Source: Dorea sp. AM10-31 (GTDB taxonomy: Bacteria > Bacillota > Clostridia > Lachnospirales > Lachnospiraceae). Taken from it: 64,000 bases of DNA. Of this stretch, positions 1 to 7,893 are shown piece by piece. The position numbers and the translations under genes are program-made. The first letter of the stretch is position 1, and every line of letters starts with the position of its first letter. The stretch spans positions 186,001 through 250,000 of the forward strand of contig NZ_QTUV01000002.1 of the NCBI RefSeq assembly GCF_003435815.1. The letters run 5' to 3'. A model generated the notes under the pieces. The model ran no database searches. It was not told the origin of the DNA and worked only from the letters and a program-made list of their open reading frames with translations.

Positions 1-169
1 CATATAAGATCCTTTTCGCCAGTTCAACAGCATTCTCACCTTTGGTCCCCGTACGGAGAAACACTGCCAGAAGTTCGATATCTGTCAAACTCTCCGGTCC
101 CATCTCCACACATTTCTCATAAGGCCGTTCCACACTTGGAATTTCTTTCATGGTATTTGATTGATTCAT
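1..169 (-). CDS. radC: RadC family protein, N-terminal part (cut by window edge)
   Basis: Only the first 56 or so residues lie in the window; the rest is beyond base 1. The visible part reads [20 protein letters not shown] and then a segment with [19 protein letters not shown], which is the N-terminal helix-hairpin-helix-like part of RadC (UPF0758). The JAB/MPN metalloprotease-like domain that defines the family would be outside the window and cannot be checked. RadC is named for DNA repair but its biochemical role is unsettled. The ATG at 169 has only a weak AAAGATGAG-like site upstream; an internal ATG at 151 is the alternative start. Confidence 0.85.
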   Translation of the reverse strand, partial: MNQSNTMKEIPSVERPYEKCVEMGPESLTDIELLAVFLRTGTKGENAVELAKRILY

Positions 170-211
170 CTCATCTTTAGATTCGTACGACGATCCCTTT
201 AAAATCTTAAA

Positions 212-472
212 TTAAAGGAAACGATAAATGAAAATTGCTACAATCACGCCAATGATGCTTGCAATGGTAATTTTAATTGTAAGTCCGAATGTCACAACAA
301 GCAGTCCCAGATTCAGAACCACCGGATCATCCAGTCCGAACGTCTGTCCATAGCTGAGCCAGTTCAGTGAAGATACACCGTCTGCCAGCATGCCGATAAA
401 ACCACCAAGAACAATCCCTGCCAGTAATAGCAGAAATAAAGCCCAGGCGTTTTTGCCTCCTTTTCCCTTCAT
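212..472 (-). CDS. DUF4321-type small membrane protein
   Basis: An 86-residue hydrophobic protein. Membrane segments are at about residues 9-29, 51-68 and 71-86, with a short outside loop containing NWLSYGQTFGLDDP. Length, segment pattern and position next to radC fit the DUF4321 family of Clostridia, whose function is unknown. The start has a strong site (GAGGAGGAG) about 10 bases upstream. A likely extended -10 (TG-A-TAAAAT) lies about 40 bases upstream of the ATG, so it may be transcribed separately from the flavoprotein gene before it. Confidence 0.7.
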   Translation of the reverse strand: MKGKGGKNAWALFLLLLAGIVLGGFIGMLADGVSSLNWLSYGQTFGLDDPVVLNLGLLVVTFGLTIKITIASIIGVIVAIFIYRFL

Positions 473-568
473 AATATGTACTCCTCCTCGTGTTTATCTC
501 TTCGAAAAACTCAATACATTTTATCATATTTCCGAAAAAGTGTATAGAGTTATCCCATTAATTTTTTC

Positions 569-2194
569 TTAACATGTACCAGATATGTCGAAAGGACGGT
601 AAACCCGGCTGATTGCTTCGGCTGTCTTAAGCCCGTCCATTGCAGCGGAAGTAATTCCTCCGACATACCCTGCGCCCTCTCCGCAAGGGTAAAGTCCGCG
701 TACGCTGCTCTGCAGTGTCTCATCCCGCAGAATGCGTACCGGAGAGGATGTCCTGCTCTCCACTCCTGAAAGCACCGTGTCCGCATCCGCATATCCCTTT
801 ATCTTCTGATCAAACGAGCGTATCCCCTCTTCCAGTGAATCAGCGATCACTTCCGGGAATACCGGACGCAGGTTTGTCCAGTGATATGCACCTTTCATCT
901 GTGGGGTAACTCTGCCTTCTGCTTCAGAAGCTTTGTCTTCACAGAAATCTCCGAATAACTGCACCGGGATTTTCCCTTCTCCTGCTCTGTATGCGGCTTC
1001 CTCGAGTTTCCGCTGAAATGCCATTCCTGCAAGTACATCATCCGTGCCGTAATCTTCCGGTGTTACCGTGACAATAACTGCACTGTTCGCATTTTGACCA
1101 TCTCTGCCACTGTAACTCATTCCATTTACGGCAAGTCTTCCGGCTTCCGAAGATGCATTCACGACATATCCGCCCGGACACATACAGAAAGTATAGACGC
1201 CTCTTCCATTTTCCAGATTGACAGTCAATTTATATGGAGCTGCCGGAAGTCCATCCGGCTGTGCGCTTCCATACTGATTTTCATTGATCATGGACTGTTT
1301 ATGTTCCACACGGACACCAACCGCAAAAGCCTTTGTTGTCATCGGAATTTCTTTTCTTTTCAGCATTTCAAATGTATCTCTTGCACTGTGTCCGATTGCA
1401 AGGACAAGTGCCTGCGTTGGCTTGTCTGTCACTTCGCCACTATGTGTATCCTGAAGTTTTATTCCGGTAAGCTTTCCCTCTTCTGTTAAAAGTTCTGTTA
1501 CCTGTGTATGAAAATGGACTTGTCCGCCCAGACGGCAGATTTCTTCTCTCATACGTTTTACAACAACAGCAAGAATATCTGTCCCTACATGTGGTTTATT
1601 ATCATAAAGAATTTTTTTAGGCGCTCCGAATTTTACAAATGTTTCCAGAACAGCTCTGCCTCTGCCCTCTTTATCGTGAACCAACGTATTCAGTTTTCCG
1701 TCTGAAAACGTTCCGGCTCCACCTTCTCCGAACTGGACATTGGAATTGGGCTTTAAAGAGCCTCCGTTCCAGAACGCTTCTACATCCTGCATTCGTGTAT
1801 CCACATCTTCTCCCCGCTCTACAAGAACCGGTGCATAGCCCATTTTTGCCAGGCTATATGCACAGAATAATCCTGCCGGTCCGCTTCCGGCGATTATCGG
1901 CGCATGTGCAAGTGTTTCTGTGCCGGTTGGAACCGGTGCATATATCGGCTTTGCTTTGCAGACGTTTACATTTTTCGGCAGATTTTTCTTCTGTAATCCT
2001 GCTTCGTTTTTTACTGACAGTTCCAGTGTATAGACATAATACAACACCGGCTTTTTCCGTGCATCCAGAGAACGTTTTGCAATCCGGAATCCGATAAGGT
2101 CCTGCTCGCGGATGTGCAGTTGTTTCAAAGCTTTTTCCTTAAGACGCTTTGTTGTATGTGGAATCTGTAGTTTCAGATTTGAAATTTGGATCAT
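569..2194 (-). CDS. FAD-dependent oxidoreductase, COG2509 family
   Basis: A 541-residue flavoprotein of the uncharacterised FAD-dependent dehydrogenase family COG2509. Residues 1-95 form the family-specific N-terminal domain. The dinucleotide-binding loop GSGPAGLFCAYSLAKMGY is at about 103-120, and a glycine-rich FAD motif (QFGEGGAGTFSDGKLNT) at about 154-170. A second substrate/FAD domain follows, and the C-terminal GYVGGITSAAMDGLKTAEAI closes the FAD site. The substrate is unknown. It lies 29 bases after the BaiN-like flavoprotein gene and is probably co-transcribed with it. Confidence 0.85.
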   Translation of the reverse strand: MIQISNLKLQIPHTTKRLKEKALKQLHIREQDLIGFRIAKRSLDARKKPVLYYVYTLELSVKNEAGLQKKNLPKNVNVCKAKPIYAPVPTGTETLAHAPIIAGSGPAGLFCAYSLAKMGYAPVLVERGEDVDTRMQDVEAFWNGGSLKPNSNVQFGEGGAGTFSDGKLNTLVHDKEGRGRAVLETFVKFGAPKKILYDNKPHVGTDILAVVVKRMREEICRLGGQVHFHTQVTELLTEEGKLTGIKLQDTHSGEVTDKPTQALVLAIGHSARDTFEMLKRKEIPMTTKAFAVGVRVEHKQSMINENQYGSAQPDGLPAAPYKLTVNLENGRGVYTFCMCPGGYVVNASSEAGRLAVNGMSYSGRDGQNANSAVIVTVTPEDYGTDDVLAGMAFQRKLEEAAYRAGEGKIPVQLFGDFCEDKASEAEGRVTPQMKGAYHWTNLRPVFPEVIADSLEEGIRSFDQKIKGYADADTVLSGVESRTSSPVRILRDETLQSSVRGLYPCGEGAGYVGGITSAAMDGLKTAEAISRVYRPFDISGTC

Positions 2195-2223
2195 CCGTTT
2201 TAACTCCTGTTATTTTATTACTT

Positions 2224-3489
2224 TTATTTTCCGGTGTTTTTCTTACCTGCGGCAGCACATCCGGCAAGATACCCACTTGCCCATGCCCATTGCAGATTGT
2301 AGCCTCCGCAGATGCCGTCAACATCCAGCAGCTCTCCGGCAAGATACAGGTCCTTACAGATACGCGACTCCATTGTATCAGATGCAATCTCTGTAAGATT
2401 TACACCTCCGGCGCAAACCTGTGCATTGTCAAACCCATTCGTGTCAGAAATGACAAGTTCCAACCTCTTTAATGTAGAAATAAGTCTATCCCAATCCGGT
2501 GTTTTCAACTTTTTCACATACAGTTTTTCCGGTATTCCGGCCGTTTTTAAAAGCACTGTGATTAGTTTCTGATTCAGAAGACCGAGTAGAAATTCGGAAA
2601 CCATATAAGTTTCACGGTTCTGTGTACGTTTCTGTAAATAGGATTTTAATTCTTCTTCAGACATTCCAGGAAAGAAATCTATCCGTACAACCGGCGTCTT
2701 TTTCTCATACAAAAGTTTTGCCGCCAGACGGCTGATCTGAAATACCGGTATACCGGAAATGCCATAAGCAGTGATCTGAACTTCTCCGGTGTCGCTTCCG
2801 AGAATTACGGGGTGATTGTTCATATCGCTTCCATCAAAGATTTCAACTTTTGTTTCTGTGCGCACACCGGAAGCCTTTGCCAGTGGATGCGATTTTACTT
2901 TTAACTGCACAAGTGCCGGAACAACCGGAACAAGCGAATGTCCAAGCATCTTTGCAAGTGTATATCCGCTTCCGTCTGAACCAAGAACAGCCGCTGCGCG
3001 TCCACCACATGCGAGAATCAACCGATCGGCATGAATACTCATTCCCGGTGTATCTGTAAAAATGCGGAATCCTTTTTTATTTCGCTGCACTTCGGTTACA
3101 TGAATGTCTGTCTTATATGTTACGCCCAGTGCTTTTAATTCAAGAATCAACAGCTGCTGGATTGTCTGTGCCTGATCCGATCTCGGATAGTAATAACCGT
3201 TCCGGTCTTTCGGATATACACCTAATTTTCGAAAGAAATCCAGCGTCTCATCTGTTCCGAATTTATCAAGAACACATGGTATCACATCTTTTGAATCACT
3301 GTAAAAACATTCTTTTTCCATATAAGCATTTGTGAAATTACAGCGACCGTTTCCGGTAGATAATAATTTCTTTCCTAATTGATTTTTATGTTCTAATATA
3401 AGAATCTCATGAGACGGATCTGCCCAGGCTGCTGCGATCGCTGCCGTCATGCCTGCCGCACCGCCTCCGATGATTACGATCTTTGCCAT
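2224..3489 (-). CDS. BaiN/HI0933-family NAD(P)/FAD-dependent oxidoreductase
   Basis: A 421-residue flavoprotein. The Rossmann FAD loop IIGGGAAGMTAAIAAA is at residues 5-20, followed by GKKLLSTGNGRCNFTN at about 39-54, the hallmark of the HI0933/BaiN (YhiN) family. The C-terminal CGGYNLQWAWASGYLAG completes the FAD site. BaiN of Clostridium scindens has been linked to bile-acid dehydroxylation, but most family members are widespread and of unknown substrate, and no bai genes are visible here, so a bile-acid role is not implied. It is followed by the COG2509 flavoprotein and preceded by a PLP enzyme 22 bases away. Confidence 0.85.
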   Translation of the reverse strand: MAKIVIIGGGAAGMTAAIAAAWADPSHEILILEHKNQLGKKLLSTGNGRCNFTNAYMEKECFYSDSKDVIPCVLDKFGTDETLDFFRKLGVYPKDRNGYYYPRSDQAQTIQQLLILELKALGVTYKTDIHVTEVQRNKKGFRIFTDTPGMSIHADRLILACGGRAAAVLGSDGSGYTLAKMLGHSLVPVVPALVQLKVKSHPLAKASGVRTETKVEIFDGSDMNNHPVILGSDTGEVQITAYGISGIPVFQISRLAAKLLYEKKTPVVRIDFFPGMSEEELKSYLQKRTQNRETYMVSEFLLGLLNQKLITVLLKTAGIPEKLYVKKLKTPDWDRLISTLKRLELVISDTNGFDNAQVCAGGVNLTEIASDTMESRICKDLYLAGELLDVDGICGGYNLQWAWASGYLAGCAAAGKKNTGK

Positions 3490-3511
3490 AAATACTCCTT
3501 ATATTTATTGC

Positions 3512-4795
3512 TTATAATTTTACAATACCGGCTCTTACAAGATGTTCCAGAGACATCAGGATTCCAAGTTTTGCGCTTGGCCATGTTAAACCGCCCTGGA
3601 AATAAACCGCATACGGCGGTTTGATTGGTCCGTCTGCGCTCAGCTCAATCGAAGAGCCCTGTACAAATGTACCCGCCGCCATAATTACATCACTGTCATA
3701 TCCCGGCATTGCCCACGGTTCCGGAGCAACATAGGAATCTACCGGTGCGGCCGCCTGGATACCATGACAAAAGGCAATCATTGCCTCGGCAGAGCCAAGT
3801 TCTACTGCCTGGATAATATCATGACGGCTTTCCGTTCCGTTTGGTACAACCGGGTACCCCAGTTTTTCATAAATTTTTGCCGCAAGAATAGCACCCTTTA
3901 ATGCACTTGCTACAACTGTCGGGGCAAGGAACAGTCCCTGATAGAATGACTGCATGATTCCGAGAGATGCGCCGACTTCTTTTCCAAGTCCTGGAGAAGT
4001 CAGACGATATGCACAGTTTTCAATCAGTTCTTCTTTACCGGCAATATAGCCGCCGATCGGCGCAAGTCCGCCTCCCGGATTTTTGATCAGAGAACCGACA
4101 ACCATATCCGCACCTACATCACTTGGCTCGATTTCTTCTACAAATTCTCCGTAGCAGTTATCAACCATGCAGATCACTCCTGGTTTGATCTCTTTGACAA
4201 AACGGATCACTTCCCCGATCTGTGCAACAGAAAAGCTCGGACGCGTCTGGTAACCTTTGGAACGTTGTACCGTAACCATCTTTGTTTTTTCATTGATTGC
4301 TTCACGGATGGAATCAAAATCAAATGTCCCATCTTCCAGAAGGTCTACCTGTCTGTAAGAAATCCCATATTCTGCAAGCGATCCTTTGGAAGGGCGGATA
4401 CCGATTACTTCCTCCAGTGTGTCGTAAGGCTTGCCGCCAGCCGCCAAAAGCTCGTCTCCCGGGCGTAAATTCGCTGCAAGAGAAAGTGCCAGCGCATGTG
4501 TTCCACAGGTAATCTGTGGGCGAACCAGTGCACTTTCTGTATGGAAGACATCTGCGTAAATTTTCTCCAGTGTATCTCTTCCATGATCGTCATATCCATA
4601 TCCGCTGACATAGTTAAAGCAGTCTGCACTTACGTGATTTTTCTGCATAGCGTGCAATACTTTTAACTGATTGTACTCGGCACGCTGATCAATCTCGCCA
4701 AAACGTTCTTTTAAATCTTTTTCAATAGTATTTCCAAATTTCAGTACTTCCGGGCGAATACCCATTTTTTCATACATATTTGTAATCTCTGACAT
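3512..4795 (-). CDS. PLP-dependent methionine gamma-lyase-like protein (YnbB, aluminium-resistance family)
   Basis: A 427-residue fold-type I PLP enzyme of family COG4100 (B. subtilis YnbB, often annotated as methionine gamma-lyase family or aluminium resistance protein). The PLP aspartate is in VDNCYGEF (about 211-218) and the probable Schiff-base lysine is K238 in SLIKNPGGG. The early segment SGYGYDDHGRDTLEKIYADVF is typical of the family. The real substrate is not established. In many Firmicutes it sits beside miaA, as here (24 bases downstream of miaA), and probably belongs to the mutS-mutL-miaA transcript. Confidence 0.85.
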   Translation of the reverse strand: MSEITNMYEKMGIRPEVLKFGNTIEKDLKERFGEIDQRAEYNQLKVLHAMQKNHVSADCFNYVSGYGYDDHGRDTLEKIYADVFHTESALVRPQITCGTHALALSLAANLRPGDELLAAGGKPYDTLEEVIGIRPSKGSLAEYGISYRQVDLLEDGTFDFDSIREAINEKTKMVTVQRSKGYQTRPSFSVAQIGEVIRFVKEIKPGVICMVDNCYGEFVEEIEPSDVGADMVVGSLIKNPGGGLAPIGGYIAGKEELIENCAYRLTSPGLGKEVGASLGIMQSFYQGLFLAPTVVASALKGAILAAKIYEKLGYPVVPNGTESRHDIIQAVELGSAEAMIAFCHGIQAAAPVDSYVAPEPWAMPGYDSDVIMAAGTFVQGSSIELSADGPIKPPYAVYFQGGLTWPSAKLGILMSLEHLVRAGIVKL

Positions 4796-4819
4796 GTTCT
4801 TATCCTCGCATTATATATA

Positions 4820-5770
4820 TTATTTTTTTTCTGCTTTCCACGGGAGTTTTGAAAGCATTTCGTCTAAAATCTGCTCCGCATCATAACCAAATGACTGTTT
4901 GTTGATCCAGATTACATCCCGCTCTCTCTTAAACCAGGTGAGCTGACGTTTGGCGAAATGCCTTGTATCCCGCTTAATTGTATAAATAGCTTCTTCCAGC
5001 GTACAATTGCCATCCAGATAATCCAGAATTTCTTTGTAGCCAAGTCCCTGCATGGAAACAAGCTGCTTTGTGTAGCCCTTGTCTTTTAAAGCCTGTACTT
5101 CATTTACCAGACCTTCCTCAATCATTTGATCGACACGTCGGTTAATACGTTCGTACAGATGTGCTCTGTCATCTGTCAGCACAAAATAGGCAAATGCATA
5201 CGGGGACTCCCTTTGACGCTGTGTCTCGTTGTGTTCGGAAATTCGTTTTCCGGTCTGCTCATAAAATTCCAGCGCACGTATCACACGCTTGATGTTATTT
5301 GGATGAATCATTTCAGCAGATGCCGGATCAACCAAAGCAAGCTTCTCATGCAAAGCTTCTGCTCCATGTTCTCTGGCATAAGCTTCCAGTTCTTTCCGGC
5401 ATGCATCTTCTTTTTCATTTTCATCAAAATCAATATCATAAAGCAATGCCTGGATATAGAAGCCGGTTCCACCGGTAACGATCGGGATATGCCCGCGTTC
5501 CCAGATTTCCCGCATCGCTTTTTTGGCAAGCTGCTGAAATTTTACAACATGAAATTCATCATCCGGCTCCAGTACATCAATCAGGTGATGCGGTATGCCT
5601 TCCATCTCTTCTGGTTTTATCTTCGCAGAACCGATATCCATATGCCGGTAAACCTGCATCGAGTCAGCAGAAATAATCTCGCCGTCAACTGCTTTTGCAA
5701 GTCCGATGGAGGCCTTTGTCTTGCCAACGGCCGTCGGACCGGTAAGAATGATCAATGGTTTTTTCTTCAT
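4820..5770 (-). CDS. miaA: tRNA dimethylallyltransferase MiaA
   Basis: The protein (316 residues) transfers a dimethylallyl group to N6 of A37 in tRNAs reading UNN codons. The P-loop GPTAVGKT is at residues 11-18, the DSMQVYRHMDIGSAK substrate motif at about 36-50, and GGTGFYIQALLYD near residue 100. Full length for the family. Its ATG overlaps the mutL stop (TAATG), so translation is probably coupled. MiaB, which methylthiolates the same base, is encoded a few genes upstream at 11120-12565. Confidence 0.97.
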   Translation of the reverse strand: MKKKPLIILTGPTAVGKTKASIGLAKAVDGEIISADSMQVYRHMDIGSAKIKPEEMEGIPHHLIDVLEPDDEFHVVKFQQLAKKAMREIWERGHIPIVTGGTGFYIQALLYDIDFDENEKEDACRKELEAYAREHGAEALHEKLALVDPASAEMIHPNNIKRVIRALEFYEQTGKRISEHNETQRQRESPYAFAYFVLTDDRAHLYERINRRVDQMIEEGLVNEVQALKDKGYTKQLVSMQGLGYKEILDYLDGNCTLEEAIYTIKRDTRHFAKRQLTWFKRERDVIWINKQSFGYDAEQILDEMLSKLPWKAEKK

Positions 5771-7890
5771 TATACAATCCTCTTAAATTTCTTTTCTAAC
5801 TCCCGTTTAGTCATGGAAATAATCGTCGGTCTTCCGTGTGGACAATGATACGGATTATCCAGAAGAAGCAGTTCGCCGATCAAGGTGTCGACTTCTGCAG
5901 CAGAAAGACTCATATTGCCTTTTACAGCCGCTTTGCAGGACATAGACGCAATCTTCTCATCAATCAGGTCGGACGGCTGGTTTCTGTTAAGCTCATCCGA
6001 TAAATGGTCAATCATTTCCAGAAGCAGATCTTTTTTGGCAATGCTGAACAGATTATCCGGAACACTTCTTACCGCAAAAGAATCCTGCCCGAATTCTTCA
6101 AACTCAAATCCAATTCTTGTAAAGCGATCCATGTACTGTCTGAGCAGCTCCGCCTCTTGCATCGTCAGGTTCAGAATGATCGGCGGGCTGATCATCTGGG
6201 ATGTGAATTCCCGGTTTTTCATTTCCCGCAATGTCCGTTCATACAGAACTCTTTCATGTGCTGCATGCTGGTCGATAATATACAGACTATTTTCGAACTG
6301 GACAAGCCAGTAGGTATCGAAAATCTGCCCAATCAACGTATAATCTGCTTTTCGTTCTTTGTCAAGAAAACGATCTTCAAAGAGATCCATCTGTTCCGGT
6401 TTTTCATTTGCTTTGATGTCAATACCTTGTTCATTTGCTGTTGTCTTTTCAGTCGTTGTTTTAGCAGTTCCCGGTATTTCTGGTGTTACATCTGTCTTTT
6501 TAGGAAACTCTTGTTTTTTCGCATCCCTTGCAGTCGCTTTGTACTGCGAAACCGCTTCTCTTATCCGGTCTGCCTGCCGTTCAGGCTTAAAAATATCTGA
6601 CCGGCTCTTTACTTCCGCAGATGAATTCTGCTGGTGATAAGATGTTACACGCTTTTTCATCTGTTCCATGAAATAATCCAGATTCCTCTCTTCTTTCGGC
6701 GGTATTTTCGATTTTTGTTTCACCGGTGTCTGCACCCCAGCCCACATTTCTGATTGCGCTGCCTGTTTTGTCATATTCCCGGCAGTTGATGCAAAGCTGA
6801 CCGAAGATCCGGTTGTACGGAAATTTTGCTTTTCCTTCGTTACCGGCACAACCTCTGCCCTCGGCACTTTCGGCTCATCTAGTGTCACCTTCGGAATCAG
6901 TTCTCTTCCGTGAAGTGCCGAGTCGATTGCTTCATAGAGTGTATTATACACTTCCTGCTGATTGTTAAACCGAAGCTCCATCTTTGTTGGATGGACATTC
7001 ACATCTACATGTTCTCCATCAATCGTAATGTGAAAGACAGTAAATGGGAACTTATGCTGCATGGAAAAATCTTTATATGCATCTTCAATGGCACGGTAAA
7101 TAATATTACTTTTCACGTAGCGGCCATTAATAAAATAATTTTCAAAATTACGGTTTCCTCTGGAAATGAGCGGCGCTCCAATGTAGCCGCTTAAGGAAAG
7201 CCCGTTATTCTTATATTCCAGAGGAATGAGATTAGCAGTAATCTCTCTTCCATATACGTGATAAATGACATCTTTTAAATTTCCATTTCCGGATGTATGC
7301 AGTCTGGACTGCCCGTTATTGATGAACTGGAAAGAAATCTCCGGGTGCGACAGTGCAAGTCTCGTCATCAGATCGCCGACATGGCTTGCTTCGGTGATCG
7401 GTGTCTTCAAAAATTTCCGTCTTGCCGGTACATTATAAAAAAGCTGACGGATCAGAAATGTTGTTCCATCCGAAGCTCCGGTATCTTCCAGTCCTTCTTC
7501 TTTTCCACCGGCGATCTGGTAACGCGTTCCAAGAAGCTGTTCCTTTGTTTTTGTAATCATCTCGACCTGTGAGACAGCCGCAATACTGGACAACGCTTCA
7601 CCACGAAAGCCTAAAGATGCAATATGTTCCAGATCTTCGGCAGCGCGGATCTTGCTCGTAGAATGTCTGAGAAATGCATTCTGAACATCGTCCCGTGCAA
7701 TTCCGCAGCCGTTGTCAGCAATGCGCATATAAGAAATGCCGCCTTCTTTGATCTCTACAGTCACAGAACCGGAACCGGCATCAATGGCATTTTCTACCAG
7801 CTCTTTTACGACAGAAGCCGGACGTTCAATCACTTCTCCGGCTGCGATCTTATCGATTGTTATCTGATCTAATACATGTATGTTTGACAT
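5770..7890 (-). CDS. mutL: DNA mismatch repair protein MutL
   Basis: A 706-residue mismatch repair protein. The GHKL ATPase motifs are present: ELVENAIDAGS near residue 30, DNGCGIA near 58 and GFRGEALSSIA near 93. A long low-complexity linker spans about 340-500. The C-terminal domain carries DQHAAHERVLYE, matching the DQHA(X)2E(X)4E metal-binding endonuclease motif, plus ACKAAVK and CPHGRP. This MutL is therefore predicted to nick DNA itself, as in bacteria without MutH. It begins 3 bases after the mutS stop. Confidence 0.97.
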   Translation of the reverse strand: MSNIHVLDQITIDKIAAGEVIERPASVVKELVENAIDAGSGSVTVEIKEGGISYMRIADNGCGIARDDVQNAFLRHSTSKIRAAEDLEHIASLGFRGEALSSIAAVSQVEMITKTKEQLLGTRYQIAGGKEEGLEDTGASDGTTFLIRQLFYNVPARRKFLKTPITEASHVGDLMTRLALSHPEISFQFINNGQSRLHTSGNGNLKDVIYHVYGREITANLIPLEYKNNGLSLSGYIGAPLISRGNRNFENYFINGRYVKSNIIYRAIEDAYKDFSMQHKFPFTVFHITIDGEHVDVNVHPTKMELRFNNQQEVYNTLYEAIDSALHGRELIPKVTLDEPKVPRAEVVPVTKEKQNFRTTGSSVSFASTAGNMTKQAAQSEMWAGVQTPVKQKSKIPPKEERNLDYFMEQMKKRVTSYHQQNSSAEVKSRSDIFKPERQADRIREAVSQYKATARDAKKQEFPKKTDVTPEIPGTAKTTTEKTTANEQGIDIKANEKPEQMDLFEDRFLDKERKADYTLIGQIFDTYWLVQFENSLYIIDQHAAHERVLYERTLREMKNREFTSQMISPPIILNLTMQEAELLRQYMDRFTRIGFEFEEFGQDSFAVRSVPDNLFSIAKKDLLLEMIDHLSDELNRNQPSDLIDEKIASMSCKAAVKGNMSLSAAEVDTLIGELLLLDNPYHCPHGRPTIISMTKRELEKKFKRIV

Positions 7891-7893
7891 AAA

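Noticed and set aside
2224..3489. Bile-acid 7-dehydroxylation (bai) role for the BaiN-like gene
   Set aside because: BaiN belongs to a very widespread family and no other bai gene is in the window.
5126..5848. A 240-codon open frame on the plus strand opposite miaA
   Set aside because: It is fully antisense to a clear miaA gene, has no ribosome site and no recognisable domain; long antisense frames are common in this composition.
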